From Planctomycetota bacterium (GTDB lineage Bacteria > Planctomycetota > Phycisphaerae > WQYP01): a stretch of 54,692 bases of DNA. Each line of letters begins with the position of its first letter. The first letter of the stretch is position 1. The stretch covers positions 1-54,692 of the forward strand of contig JAJYFE010000008.1 in NCBI GenBank assembly GCA_021785435.1, given 5' to 3'. The notes below the pieces were generated by a model. It made no database searches. It saw only the letters and a list, made by a program, of their open reading frames with translations, and was not told the origin of the DNA. Of the stretch, positions 35,238 through 44,800 are shown piece after piece. A program made the position numbers and the translations under genes.

Positions 35238-35493
35238 GTGGCGCTGGGCGCAGCGAATTGAATCGGCTGACACGTTACAACGGCCGCGGGATTGTGATCC
35301 GCGCGGCTGCGGTAGCGCTTCCCGCGGCGAATTGAATCGGCGGGCGCGTTGCGACGGCCGCGGGATTGCGATCCGCGCGGCTGCGGTGGGGCTCCGCGCA
35401 GCGAATTGAATCGGCGGGCACTAGGACGCTCCCTGACGGTCGCGGCTCGGTGTCGGGGTAGCGCCCCGCGCAGCGAATTGAATCGGCGGCATA
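35238..35493 (+). CRISPR. Degenerate CRISPR fragment, four repeats and three spacers
   Basis: Decayed copies of the main repeat start at 35238, 35312, 35386 and 35458; all keep CAGCGAATTGAATCGGC or GGCGAATTGAATCGGC, but the flanks have changed (endings TGACAC, GGGCGC, GGGCAC, GGCATA). The first two spacers (38 bp) are near-copies of each other and of spacer 32 of the main array. The third (36 bp, begins TAGGACGCTCCC) is identical to spacer 31. The fragment lies just past the methylase gene, so the helicase-methylase pair is flanked by CRISPR sequence on both sides. It looks inactive. Confidence 0.88.
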
Positions 35494-35520
35494 AATGCCG
35501 CCGCTAAGATGGTTGGGGAT
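35485..35520 (+). repeat. Dispersed palindromic element (GGCGGCAT/ATGCCGCC)
   Basis: A perfect palindrome GGCGGCATAAATGCCGCC is followed by CGCTAAGATGGTTGGGGA. A close relative occurs at about 52094-52127 (ACGGCATAAACGCCGCC, then GGCAAGATGGTGGGGA). It begins inside the last degenerate CRISPR repeat, so it appears to have inserted there. Confidence 0.55.
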
Positions 35521-35526
35521 TGGGCA

Positions 35527-36549
35527 CTATGACCGCCGGCCGGCTGCCGCGGCGTACTCGCGAAACAGGCGCAGGTAAAGCTGATAATCCTGGTAAGAAA
35601 CTCCGGGCGGCGTTTGATGGTCGCAACTGATGAGTAAACCGCCCTTAGCCGCGGTCGGAAGCAGCCGTTCGAACTCGGCCCGCATCGCGGCCTCGCCGCG
35701 GTGCATCGTCATTTTGTCGAAATGGCCGATGAATTTCATGCGGGGATGGGCGGCGCGCAACTTCGCGATGTCCACGCCCGCCTGCCGCTCCAGCGGAAGA
35801 ATTCCTTCCAGCCCCGCCTGCTCGAACCAATGGGCGGGCACGGTGATATCGCCGTCGGAGTCGATCAGTGGAATGATGCCGTATTGTTTCAGCAGCGGGA
35901 CCACGCGGGCGTAATACGGACGCATGAACTCATCAAACTGGCCGGTGGAAAGCATGGGGCCATGATTATAACTCATATCTTCGGCGAAAGTCATGAAATC
36001 GGGGGTGCAGATCGAAACGATCTTCTCCAATATCTTCACATTCCAATCCGCCAGATCGCGGTTAATACGATGGATCAGTTCGGGTTGGTCGTAGAGCGCG
36101 TAGAAATGCGGTTCGATTCCCAGCAAAATCCGTGGAAACCAGAAAAATCCTTCGAGTGTGAACCACATGACGACTTCGCCGCGCCGCTGCTGTTGCGCCC
36201 ATTGGCCCCAAGTTCGCCAGCGTTCGGATAGCGTTTCGAGGTCGGGATAAAGACAGGGAAGCAGGCGCTCGTAATCGGCCAGGGAACGAATAATACCCGC
36301 GCCATAGGAGGCCTCCATCGGGCAGGTGGGGCGGCGCGGCGAAAACCAGTCCTGCCAATACAGTTCCAGACCGAAATGGCGGCAGATTTCGTAACGGTCG
36401 GTCAAGCTCCGCGGCAGCTGCTCCGTATGCCAGCGGTCGATGGTTTTATCCCACCAACCGGCCCATTCCAGCAGCGGCAACCGGTCGAAAGGCTGAAAAT
36501 TCATAACCGCGTGGAAGCGTTCACGCGTCGACATGGCCAGAGTGTTCAT
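35527..36549 (-). CDS. Uroporphyrinogen decarboxylase-like protein (URO-D superfamily), cassette 2
   Basis: This second URO-D-superfamily barrel of about 340 aa begins STRERFHAVMNFQPFDRLPLLEW, the usual family opening, and retains FAEDMSYNHGPMLSTGQFDEF and GVDIAKLRAAHPRMKFIGHFDK. The segment LLISCDHQTPPGVSYQDY ends the barrel. The HxCG-type ligand strand is replaced by LIDSDGDITVPA, so its chemistry probably differs from MtaA-like methyltransferases, and it is only distantly related to the copy at 9130-10164. The ORF-track start at 36624 passes through a GGTTTCTGGTTTCCGG repeat, so I start at ATG 36549; ATG 36534 is an alternative, and neither has a clear Shine-Dalgarno sequence. It lies 41 bp after the PhyH gene and is probably its operon partner. 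Confidence 0.8.
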   Translation of the reverse strand: MNTLAMSTRERFHAVMNFQPFDRLPLLEWAGWWDKTIDRWHTEQLPRSLTDRYEICRHFGLELYWQDWFSPRRPTCPMEASYGAGIIRSLADYERLLPCLYPDLETLSERWRTWGQWAQQQRRGEVVMWFTLEGFFWFPRILLGIEPHFYALYDQPELIHRINRDLADWNVKILEKIVSICTPDFMTFAEDMSYNHGPMLSTGQFDEFMRPYYARVVPLLKQYGIIPLIDSDGDITVPAHWFEQAGLEGILPLERQAGVDIAKLRAAHPRMKFIGHFDKMTMHRGEAAMRAEFERLLPTAAKGGLLISCDHQTPPGVSYQDYQLYLRLFREYAAAAGRRS

Positions 36550-36590
36550 GGTTTCTGGTTTCCGGCTTATCGTTTCTTGTTGTGCACGGC

Positions 36591-37394
36591 TCAGGCGCCG
36601 CCGGCGTAAACGATGGGATTCCAATCGTCATTGGCCAGCGTGTCGCCGGGCTTAAGCGACTTAAAATAAGCGTCGGGCAGGATGTTTTGCTGACCATTGA
36701 ACGTGCTGCCCACGGGCATATAGGCGCAGGTCATCGCGATGCGGCGTTTCCGGGTCATGTTGGCGCCGGCCCCGTGGGCGCACAGGCCGTTGTGGAAACT
36801 GCAATCGCCAGGTTGCATGGGGCCGGACACTGGATCTGTCTCGGCCATCTTGGGATAAATCTTGAACAGATCGGCCAAGTTCTGGCCGATGCCGACATTT
36901 TCGTACGTGGCCAGCTTGTGGGAGCCGGGGATGAACCACATGCAGCCGTTCTCCAGGGTGGCCTCTTCCAGGGCGATCCAGATGGAAAGGGCATGGCGGG
37001 AGTAGAAGGACCAGTAAGGATTATCCAGATGCCACGCCGTCGGATTGCCGAACGGCTCCTTGATCAGCGTTTGATCGTGCCAGACCCGCATCCCCTTAAC
37101 CCCCTCCAATTGGCAAAGCATGCGCCCCAGCTGCGGGCTGAGCATATAGCGTTTGACGATGGGGTTGATCCGCCACAAGTTCAGGCGCTGCGTAAAGACG
37201 CCTTTGTAGTAACCTTCCGGATCTTGCAGGTTCGCCCCACCGCCAGCCACCCTTGTCTTTCCCATTTCCGTGACGCATTGGAGCACGGCGGCTTTAAGTT
37301 CGGTGACTTCGCCGGCGGAGAGGAAGTTGCGGTGCAAAACGAATCCGTCCCGCTGGTAGGACGATATTTGTTGGGGGGTCAGCGTGGTATTCAA
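36591..37394 (-). CDS. Phytanoyl-CoA dioxygenase (PhyH)-family oxygenase, cassette 2
   Basis: This 267-aa Fe(II)/2-oxoglutarate-dependent oxygenase begins LTPQQISSYQRDGFVLHRNFL, the family opening. Iron ligands are visible as HxD in AWHLDNPYWSFYS and a distal histidine in FHNGLCAHGAGANMT; the arginine that binds 2-oxoglutarate is likely in the following RKRRIAMTC. The substrate is unknown. The start codon is TTG at 37394, supported by AGGAG 6 nt upstream. It is first in the operon and divergent from an AraC regulator, with an 8-bp palindrome 27 bp before the start that may be an operator. It shares family but not close identity with the copy at 10191-11006. Confidence 0.85.
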   Translation of the reverse strand: MNTTLTPQQISSYQRDGFVLHRNFLSAGEVTELKAAVLQCVTEMGKTRVAGGGANLQDPEGYYKGVFTQRLNLWRINPIVKRYMLSPQLGRMLCQLEGVKGMRVWHDQTLIKEPFGNPTAWHLDNPYWSFYSRHALSIWIALEEATLENGCMWFIPGSHKLATYENVGIGQNLADLFKIYPKMAETDPVSGPMQPGDCSFHNGLCAHGAGANMTRKRRIAMTCAYMPVGSTFNGQQNILPDAYFKSLKPGDTLANDDWNPIVYAGGA

Positions 37395-37420
37395 GAGAAA
37401 CTCCTTTCAGTGCAGTTCCA

Positions 37421-37439
37421 CATGCTCCCGTGGAGCATG
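37421..37439. promoter_or_regulatory. Perfect palindrome upstream of phyH 2
   Basis: CATGCTCCCGTGGAGCATG has 8-bp arms around CGT. It sits about 27 bp upstream of the TTG start of the PhyH gene, so it could be a repressor operator or a 5' hairpin in the message. Confidence 0.35.
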
Positions 37440-37617
37440 AAAAGGGTTGTAACGCGAGCGTCCTAACCACCGGCGTACGGGCCGCCGGACTAACCACCGG
37501 CGTACAGGAAGCCCGGCCTCGTTTGCAGGACCGTTCCGCAAATACCAGGTTTGCACGCTTCCTGGCCCGGAGCGCTGGAAGCCCCGACCCATCGAAATAA
37601 TAGCCTGTATTTTATTG

Positions 37618-37657
37618 TAATCTTGGACTATATTGCGCAATTGGCAGGACAAGATTA
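37618..37657. promoter_or_regulatory. Inverted repeat upstream of araC 2
   Basis: TAATCTTG (37618-37625) and CAAGATTA (37650-37657) form a perfect 8-bp inverted repeat with a 24-bp centre containing TATATTGCGCAATTGG. It ends 18 bp before the AraC start codon and overlaps the only AT-rich patch in the region, so it may cover the promoter and mediate autoregulation. Confidence 0.35.
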
Positions 37658-37675
37658 GCGCCGTGGGAGCAGGAC

Positions 37676-38617
37676 ATGTCCAACCCGGAACCACCCCAAC
37701 GCATTGTCATCAAGCAGAAACACCCTGAATCTCTGCGGCAACTTGGCATCGCGGTAGACTACTTCCCGCATTACGTCAACCGCACCATCCACTCGCACGC
37801 GCTGGATGTGGTTCTGCTAAGCTGCATCATCCGGGGGCGCGGCCGCCATTTGATCGATGATGAATCGTTTGAGGAAACCGGCTCTTCCGTGGCCGTAACC
37901 CATTATGATCAACGCCATTGCATTCTGACGGACGCCCAGGGGATGGAGATCTTCAACGTTTACCTGGACTTGCAGAATCATCCGCTGCCGGTGCTTCCAC
38001 CGGATCTGCAGCCGTTTGTGCCGTTGCTTTTGCCGCTGCATCCGCGTTTCCAACACCGGCTCAACCGCATCGTACGGCTGCAGTTTAACGATTCCCGGCC
38101 ACTGGCCCAGTTGCTCCAGGCGCTGCAGCGTGAATTGCGCGGTCGTGAAGCCGGATATGCACCGGCGGTGGCGCTGCTTTGGAAATATTTTCTCATTCTT
38201 TGTTGCCGGCGCGCTCTGGAAAATGGCTTTGTGCCGCCGGGCGAGCCGGCCAACCTTCCGCGGCGCCGGTTGGAGGAACTGCGACAATATATCGACCAGG
38301 CGTATCGGGAGCGGCACACGCTCGGTTCACTGGCCGCGCGCGCTCACCTGAGCCGCACCTATCTGTGCCGGGGTTTCAAGGCCTATACAGGTAAACGGTT
38401 GTTCAATTATCTGATGGAGCGGCGCATCCAGGCCGCGATGGTGCAGTTACGCAGCGGGAACGAAAAGGTGCTGGCGGTCGCCTTAAACAGCGGCTTCCAC
38501 GATCTGGCCTATTTTAATCGCAAGTTCAAACAGATTGTGGGCATGACTCCGACGGCCTATCGCGGCACGGCAAGACCCCATCTTCCGCACGCCGCACCAA
38601 AACCCACCGGACCTTGA
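37676..38617 (+). CDS. AraC-family transcriptional regulator, cassette 2
   Basis: The 313-aa protein has an N-terminal sensing domain (HYVNRTIHSHALDVVLLSCI) and a C-terminal AraC/XylS DNA-binding domain. The first helix-turn-helix reads TLGSLAARAHLSRTYLCRGF and the second VLAVALNSGFHDLAYFNRKF, followed by the conserved GMTPTAYR. It is divergent from the phyH-uroD operon at 37394-35527 and is its probable controller, repeating the arrangement at 9.1-12.0 kb. GGAG lies 6 nt before the ATG. The ligand is unknown. Confidence 0.87.
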   Translation: MSNPEPPQRIVIKQKHPESLRQLGIAVDYFPHYVNRTIHSHALDVVLLSCIIRGRGRHLIDDESFEETGSSVAVTHYDQRHCILTDAQGMEIFNVYLDLQNHPLPVLPPDLQPFVPLLLPLHPRFQHRLNRIVRLQFNDSRPLAQLLQALQRELRGREAGYAPAVALLWKYFLILCCRRALENGFVPPGEPANLPRRRLEELRQYIDQAYRERHTLGSLAARAHLSRTYLCRGFKAYTGKRLFNYLMERRIQAAMVQLRSGNEKVLAVALNSGFHDLAYFNRKFKQIVGMTPTAYRGTARPHLPHAAPKPTGP

Positions 38618-39168
38618 AAACAATGGATATGAACCTTATGCTGCAACCCTTGAAAATATTGGCGCCATGCGAAGATTTTTGTTCATCGTGAGAACAGCAG
38701 ATTCGGCGGTGGGCGGGCGGCTACCCCCGGCAAGGTCTCCAAAGGCGACTCCGCGATCCACCGTGGCCGATCCGCCTCCGTGCGGACCGACGGCTATATA
38801 TTACCGAGGGCTATATATTTTGGTTGCGGCTTCGCCGCGTTGGGCTGCAAAGGCGTTGTAATGGGGCGGCATCACGGGGAGGGGGCGAGGCCGCTGCCTG
38901 ACGGTTGTGGTGCGGGGCGGTCTGAGGCAATACGGCGCGCAACGGAGTTTGAAGCAAATGGCCGGGGCGTCGGGTGCGGTGGCGAGCCTGGGGCTCTTTC
39001 TTCCACCAGAAGTTTATGGAGTGACAGGGTACCAGGAAACGGCGCCTGCGGATTTTCGGATGGGCCGTTTGCCAGGATTGTCAGAAATTGAGTAAACTCC
39101 TGGGGCAGGCTGAGCCGATACCTTGGCAATCGCTTCAATTTCCATGCTCACGCTTAGGGAGCCGACCC
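38618..39168. other. Intergenic region carrying repeat fragments
   Basis: No convincing gene is seen. GGCTATATATT occurs twice (about 38792-38817), and the stretch 38781-38830 matches 8391-8422 in inverted orientation. GTGCGGTGGCGAGCCTGGGGCTCTTT (near 38974) resembles GTTCGGTGGCGGGTCCGGAG (near 50122). An ORF at 38907-39095 has no recognisable product. Confidence 0.4.
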
Positions 39169-39621
39169 ATGAATGCAGTGGCCTTATCCGACAGTGAACG
39201 ACGACAGATTGTCGCCGCCCTGGCGGCGTTGACACAGCGCAGTGATTCTCCCGCCCGGCGGCAGCCAAGGCACTGCGTCGAACAGCTGATGTGGCTGAAG
39301 CGCCTGCCGCAGCCGGACCATCCCCGGGGCGGATCGTTCAAGATTCGCACCCAGGATGTTTCTTCGAAGGGCATCGGTTTCCTGGCCCGTCGCCCCTTTC
39401 AGCCAGATGAATGGGTGGTTATACCGCTGCAATTTCAGGAAGGCGGAGGAATGCTGGTGCTTTGCCGGATCCGCTTCTGTACGCCGCAGTCCGAAGGCGG
39501 CTATCGGGTGGGGGCATATTTCGAGAAAACCCTCCCCGATCCAACGGGTCAAGCCCGCATTCCGTCTGAGTGGTTAAAACTGGCCTGGGGCGAACCGGCA
39601 GCAGCAGAGGGTAGAAAGTAA
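39169..39621 (+). CDS. PilZ-domain protein
   Basis: This 150-aa soluble protein has one PilZ-like domain: an early basic stretch (PARRQPRHCVEQL), then the characteristic TQDVSSKGIGFLARRPFQ and PDEWVVIPL, ending GYRVGAYFEKTL. PilZ domains bind cyclic di-GMP through an RxxxR and a D/NxSxxG motif; DVSSKG fits the second, while an RxxxR is only approximate (RRQPR), so ligand binding is probable but not certain. AGGGAG precedes the ATG at 39169 by 8 nt, and I use this start rather than 39088. It stands alone between intergenic repeats. Confidence 0.7.
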   Translation: MNAVALSDSERRQIVAALAALTQRSDSPARRQPRHCVEQLMWLKRLPQPDHPRGGSFKIRTQDVSSKGIGFLARRPFQPDEWVVIPLQFQEGGGMLVLCRIRFCTPQSEGGYRVGAYFEKTLPDPTGQARIPSEWLKLAWGEPAAAEGRK

Positions 39622-39656
39622 AAAGACCAACGGCGAAAAGCAGACCATCGTGCGCT

Positions 39657-39703
39657 GTCAGCACTTAGCTTTCGGGTATCGCGTCCGCCGCTGTTCACCG
39701 GGT
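39657..39703 (+). repeat. Dispersed 47-bp intergenic repeat, copy 1
   Basis: CACTTAGCTTTCGGGTATC followed by a TCCGCCGCTG-containing tail and ACCGGGT is shared with 50031-50077, with about five differences. The two copies lie in intergenic DNA more than 10 kb apart and in the same orientation. Confidence 0.75.
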
Positions 39704-39824
39704 TGAAGGCCGGTGCCGGCTTAAGGGGCCGTCAGGAAATAACCTTTACATTTCGGGGGAACGTCGGTGTTTGGCGGGGCGCGGAGGGCTAAGCCGCAAG
39801 CGGCCTGGGAGCGGAGTATGCCGA

Positions 39825-41855
39825 TTACTTAGCGTAAGGCGACTCAGGGTAGTCCTGCGTGAGCTTGGCGTGTACCAGCAGGGCCTCCGTGCGTTCGCCG
39901 CCCACCAGCAGCGCCTGATAGGCTTTTTCCAGCAGCTTGGCCGCATAAAAGGAATGCGGCTCGGCGCTGACATATTGTTCCGCGATATGGGCGGCGATCA
40001 AGGGGCGGTGCTCGCGCCCAAGCAATTTCACCCGCAAGAGGCGGGTGTACCCGCGCAAAATCGCGGACGGAAACTCCATGTCCCATTGGTACAGCAGGCG
40101 GTCCGCGGTGCGGAAGTTTCCGCTGTCAATGTAGCTTTCCACATTCCGGGCCAGGACACCTTGGCGGATTTCGCGGTCGCGGTATGTCGGCGGCGGTTGG
40201 GCGCCCTCGCGGGCCGCCTTTTTCACCCAAGCCGCGGCCACCGCGCCATGGCCCTGGGCGATGGCGGCATAAGCCAAGGCGGTGTTCAGGATATGCCTAA
40301 CGGCGGCGCCGGCGTGGGGATGCTGCCGCGACCAGCCGGTAAGCGTCGCGGAGGCCCAGGCGGCGGAAGAAGTGTAATCGCTGGCGAGCATGGCGTAATG
40401 GGCCAGGAGGTTGGCCTGCGCGACGGTGGCCATCGGCTTATGCGCGACAAGAAGATATAAATTGGCCGCCTGTCGATAATGCTTCCGCGCCAGAGCGCGG
40501 CGCACCAGCGCCCCGGCCTCCGCGAGCACTTGGCGCTGGGGCTGTCGATCCGGCGAGGCGGCCCAGGCCTTGGCCCAGCGAGTTAATCCGCGATAGGCGT
40601 TGTAACGTCGGAAAAACTGTACTCCCCGGTACAGTTCGGCGCCGGTCAGGCGGGACAAATGATAGGTGTTGAGCAGCTTGGCGACCACTACCGCCGGATC
40701 CGCGGCGGGATAGGGGAATTGCGCCACCAGTTCCGAGCGAACCCGCACGCGGCGCGCGGCCGTAAAAGTATTGCCAGCCTGTTGGACCGTCACCCGCACG
40801 GTATACACGCCGGGCGCCAGGAAAATATGCTGGCAGCGCAGGCCGGTGGCGGTTTGACCATCGGAAAAACTCCACTGCACGCGCGGATCAAAACTGGCTG
40901 GAACCAGGGCGTCAAAGGCGTAGCGCTGCAGATAATAAGACGGCGGAGTGAAGATCTGGGCCTGGGGCCGCACGGTAAAATCAGCCGCATAACCACCCCC
41001 AATGCGTCGCAATCGTCCCACGCGGGCTGGCGCCACTGCCGCGAAGGCCTGCGGCGGCACCGGTGAAAATCGCCGCTGGCCCGGCGGCCGCCAGTCCAGA
41101 GCGATTCCGGCCGGGGCCCATAACTCAAAGGCTCCGGCGCGAAGACGATGCCAACCGGCCTTCAATACCACCCGCCGCTGGAAACGGACGCGGCCCCACA
41201 TGCCGCTGGGCTGGGTTTTCACCAGCAGCGGCCGGCGATCCAAATCGACAAAACCCTGGTTTCGCACATCAAAGGCGAATACATACGTCCCCGGCACGGT
41301 GATATGCAGCAGTCCACGATATAAAAACGCGTCGCGCTGTTTCCAGCCGCGCGGGTCGTAGCCGATGAAAATATTCGGCACAAAGAACGATTCCACGGGC
41401 TGGGTGCGGCGAAACACCCGGCGCATCTGGCGCCCGGTGAAGCAGCGGCCGCGGGTATAAGGAAACACCCGCAGCCACACGCCGCGCGTGATGGGCAGTC
41501 GCGGCGGCGCCGCGCCCGGATGCGGATTGCCCCACCAGACGTCATACGTTCCCGCAGTCGGCGCGGCAAAAGCGAGGCGCACCAGATCGTCGCCGGGGCG
41601 TACCCGCATCAGCCGGATGGGCATGAGGGTGCCGTCCGCAGTGGTCACGCGCAGGTCGGAGCCATGTGGCCGGCGGGCGCGATTGGTATAGAACTGCGCC
41701 CAGGCGATACGGCCTCCGGGCGGTGGCAGGCCGGCGAAGCGGACTTCCAGCGGACGACGATAGCGCCATCCAGCGCCCAGCGTGGCGGCCAGGACTGGGG
41801 CGGTCAGACCCAACGCTAACGCGGCGCTGCAAGCTAATCGGCGGTAGGTAAGCAT
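39825..41855 (-). CDS. Secreted protein with PA14/DUF2341-like, PKD and TPR-like regions
   Basis: The 676-aa product has a signal peptide (MLTYRRLACSAALALGLTAPVLA). Its N-terminal part (WRYRRPLEVRFAG through YDVWWGNPHPG) resembles DUF2341-type carbohydrate-associated domains. A central region (FVPNIFIGYDPRGWKQRDAF, then GTYVFAFDVRNQGFVDLD) resembles PA14. A PKD-like domain follows (VQWSFSDGQTATGL, HIFLAPGVYTVRVTV), and the C-terminal about 280 residues are alpha-helical with TPR-like spacing. It probably acts at the cell surface or periplasm in binding glycans or proteins. It starts one base after the stop of the large PQQ protein, so the two form an operon and possibly a complex. Confidence 0.65.
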   Translation of the reverse strand: MLTYRRLACSAALALGLTAPVLAATLGAGWRYRRPLEVRFAGLPPPGGRIAWAQFYTNRARRPHGSDLRVTTADGTLMPIRLMRVRPGDDLVRLAFAAPTAGTYDVWWGNPHPGAAPPRLPITRGVWLRVFPYTRGRCFTGRQMRRVFRRTQPVESFFVPNIFIGYDPRGWKQRDAFLYRGLLHITVPGTYVFAFDVRNQGFVDLDRRPLLVKTQPSGMWGRVRFQRRVVLKAGWHRLRAGAFELWAPAGIALDWRPPGQRRFSPVPPQAFAAVAPARVGRLRRIGGGYAADFTVRPQAQIFTPPSYYLQRYAFDALVPASFDPRVQWSFSDGQTATGLRCQHIFLAPGVYTVRVTVQQAGNTFTAARRVRVRSELVAQFPYPAADPAVVVAKLLNTYHLSRLTGAELYRGVQFFRRYNAYRGLTRWAKAWAASPDRQPQRQVLAEAGALVRRALARKHYRQAANLYLLVAHKPMATVAQANLLAHYAMLASDYTSSAAWASATLTGWSRQHPHAGAAVRHILNTALAYAAIAQGHGAVAAAWVKKAAREGAQPPPTYRDREIRQGVLARNVESYIDSGNFRTADRLLYQWDMEFPSAILRGYTRLLRVKLLGREHRPLIAAHIAEQYVSAEPHSFYAAKLLEKAYQALLVGGERTEALLVHAKLTQDYPESPYAK

Positions 41856-41856
41856 T

Positions 41857-44800
41857 TCACCGGCGCTGATTATATAGAAACACGTGCTGGCCCACCTGAA
41901 ACACCAAACCGTGGTGGACCAGTGCCCAGCGCGCCACCGACGGCGCCGTGGCGTTGTCCCGCGAGCGTACCAGGCGCTTCACGAAGACCAGCGCCCCGTT
42001 ATCCAGCCGACCGTGCCGGTCCGCCTGATCGACCAGGTAAAGTCGCATGGCCACAGGTCCCTGGTTCCATCCGCCCGTCGCCAGGACCGCCAGATCCGGG
42101 TCGCCCATTTTGAGGGCGACGAGGACCGGGGTCGGGGAGGCCAGGAACGCGGCCCTCCAGCGCACGGCGCCGCGGCGGATGCCATACGCCTGCAGCGTAC
42201 GGGACGTCATCACCACGACGCTGTCCCGGTTCAGAAACGTGGCCAGACGTTCGCCGCCGTTGACCAAGAAACCCTGCGCGCCGCCGCGGCGCCGCCACCG
42301 AGTCTGGCCTGTGGCCGGATCCAGACAGGTCAATCCGTGTCGGCGTGGTACAAGCAAACCGTAAAGGGTCAGTTGACTCGCCGTCGGAAACGGATCCTCC
42401 AGGCGGCGCACCCACAGCGGGCGGGCCGCCGTGCCGCCGGGATCATAAGCCAAGGCTGCGGCCAGTCCGGAAAGGTAAAGCGTCCCCGCTGGTCCGGCCT
42501 TCATCCACAGCAGACCGTCCTGGCCGGGGAAGTGGGTCAAGCCGCTGCGACGGCCGGTGTGGGCGTCGAGCCAGGCCACGGTGGTAATCGGTGTGCGCTG
42601 AGCCAGCGCCAGGAAATCACCACAAGCGGCAACGGCCGTGACGGGTCCTCCGGAGGGCAGTATGGCGGCCCGGGGCCAGCAGGCCTGGCCGGTCGCGGCG
42701 CGGTACAGCATGGCCCGGTTTTCGGCCACGATCAGAAAGCGGCCGGCAAACAGCTGGACGAGCTGGAAAACGCTGCTCCCCAGCGCGGTGCGCAGGCGCC
42801 AGACCAGCTTCGTCGCCAGCTGTTCCTGCTGCGCCTGGGTGTCCCAGGCTGGTCCACCGGCGAAGGCGAAGCCCGGAGGTTGAAAGAACATGGGCTGGCC
42901 CGGCCCGATCAAAACGCCGCCGTTGAACATGGGCGGCGCGCCGGCCAAGGCTCCGGGAAACCCTGGCGCTGCCGGCAGCGGGGCGGGCTTCGCCGCGGGT
43001 GCGGCCGAACCTAGAACCGCGCGGGGAGTGATGGTCCACCGGGTTTTTCCCGTGCGTAGACTCAATGCAAAAATCCGATCCGGCGCGGCCAGCAACGCCA
43101 GCGGGCCTTCGTAGCCCAGCAAAGCCAGACGGTTCACCCCCGGGATCAACACCGACCATTGCAGCGCCCCGAAGGCGTTTCGATCCAGCAGACGCAGTCC
43201 TCCGTTCGCCGGTTGCGTCATTAAAATGCAGGTATAACGTTGGAAGTGCGGATTCGGATCCACCGCGCTGAGCAGCGTACCGCGAAACGGCCGGGATACC
43301 ACCAGACGGCGGCTCGGGGCACACGCCAGGGCCGGCCAGCGGGCCAAGGCGTTCGGTGGGGCGGCACGCTCGATGCTCCGGGCCAGTGCGGCAAAATGGG
43401 GCGCGCCCGGCAGCTTTTCCCGGCGGTAGCGCATCTGCCCGCGTTGGGCCAAAGCCAGCGCCTGATTCCAACGTTTTAATCCCAGCATCGTCCGGGCCAG
43501 ATCCGCCAGCAGAAGCGCCCGGTCGGCCGGTGTCTTCACGCGGCTTTGCAGCCATAACAGCACGGGCCAGACCCTGCGCCATCGGTGCGCCGCCAGCCAC
43601 AGGCCAGCCAGACGCCAGGCGGCGGTGGTGGCGGCTGAGCTGTTGGGATAGGCAGCCAACACGCGTTGCAGATCCGCCGGGTCCGATCCGGTACCGGCGC
43701 GGCGAAGCAGGGCGCCGGCCGCCCGTTCGTAGCGCCGATAAATTCCGCGGCCATAGCGGTCAAGCAGGCGCTGGGCAATCAGATTTTCCACGACCGCCGC
43801 GGCCGGCAGAATATTACCAGACGACCGGATGGGGGTAGAGCGCAGGGCGTTGGAGGCAAGGATTTCCTGCAGCAGTTTCAAAGCACGGCGGGGCTGGCGG
43901 CGGTGCCGAGCAAGCCTGGCCATAGCCAGACGCCAGCGGATCTGCTGGAGGGGAGTGGCCGCAACCCGCCGGGCCTGCTCGAAGTAAAAGGAGGCCCCAT
44001 CGGCAGCGCCCGACGAACCGCCGCGGCGCTCCAGTTGCCTTCCCAAGTGCAGGCACATATCGAAAATCCGCCCGCCCACGGTGGAAGGCCCTGCGCCCGC
44101 CGCCGCTCGCTGCACCGCGTGCCGCATCATCCGCTGGGCCAGGTTGCGATGACCGGTTCGGAACGCCACCGCGGCCAGGGTCAAATAGGGTTGCGGTTGG
44201 CCGGCGTCGGCTCGAATCCTGGCTCGCCAATAGGCCAGAACGTCCGGCCAGCCGGCGCAAGCTTCCACCGTGCGATCATTGGCGAGAACCACCAGGTGCG
44301 GCGTGACCAGTAAATTGCCGGGGGCTCCCGGGCGGCCATCGGCGGAAGGCCAGGGCTGGAGCTTTTCCGCGGCGCCGGTGGCGGTGACCAGACGCAACAG
44401 CCCACCCTGGAGCGGCAGATAAATATAATGCTTGGTCAAAAATGGCCGGGCTGCCAGCGCGCCGTTGGAGGACAACGGCGCGCTGACCCACTGCGTCCGG
44501 CCTGTATGTAAGTTGATCGCCGCTACCCGACGGCCCGCCACGTACAGCCGGCCGCCCGTGGCGCCTAAGAGCAAATCCGCATCCGCCCAGCGCCGCCGGG
44601 ACCAGGAGGCCAGAGGCCGGCCCGACCAGCGGTTAAAAACGTCGACGCGATAACGCCCGGCGCCCAGCGTGTCCAGCACGATCAAGCGATCGCCGTCAAT
44701 CAGCGGCGGATTGATCTTCCACGGCCTCTGACGCTGGGCCTGGCTCCACAACATGCCGGGAAAAGGGCGGTGCGCCGCCGCCGTTAAGCGGAGCCAACGA

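Noticed and set aside
27540-35246. Identical 13-bp GGGGGTGGCGCTG at 27540-27552 and 35234-35246, considered as an att site or target duplication of the defence module
   Set aside because: GTGGCGCTG also recurs at 27585, and the right copy is part of a decayed CRISPR repeat, so the match may only reflect repeat ancestry or base composition.
35206-35409. 67-aa ORF in the second CRISPR fragment
   Set aside because: Composed of degenerate repeats and palindromic spacers; no coding signal.
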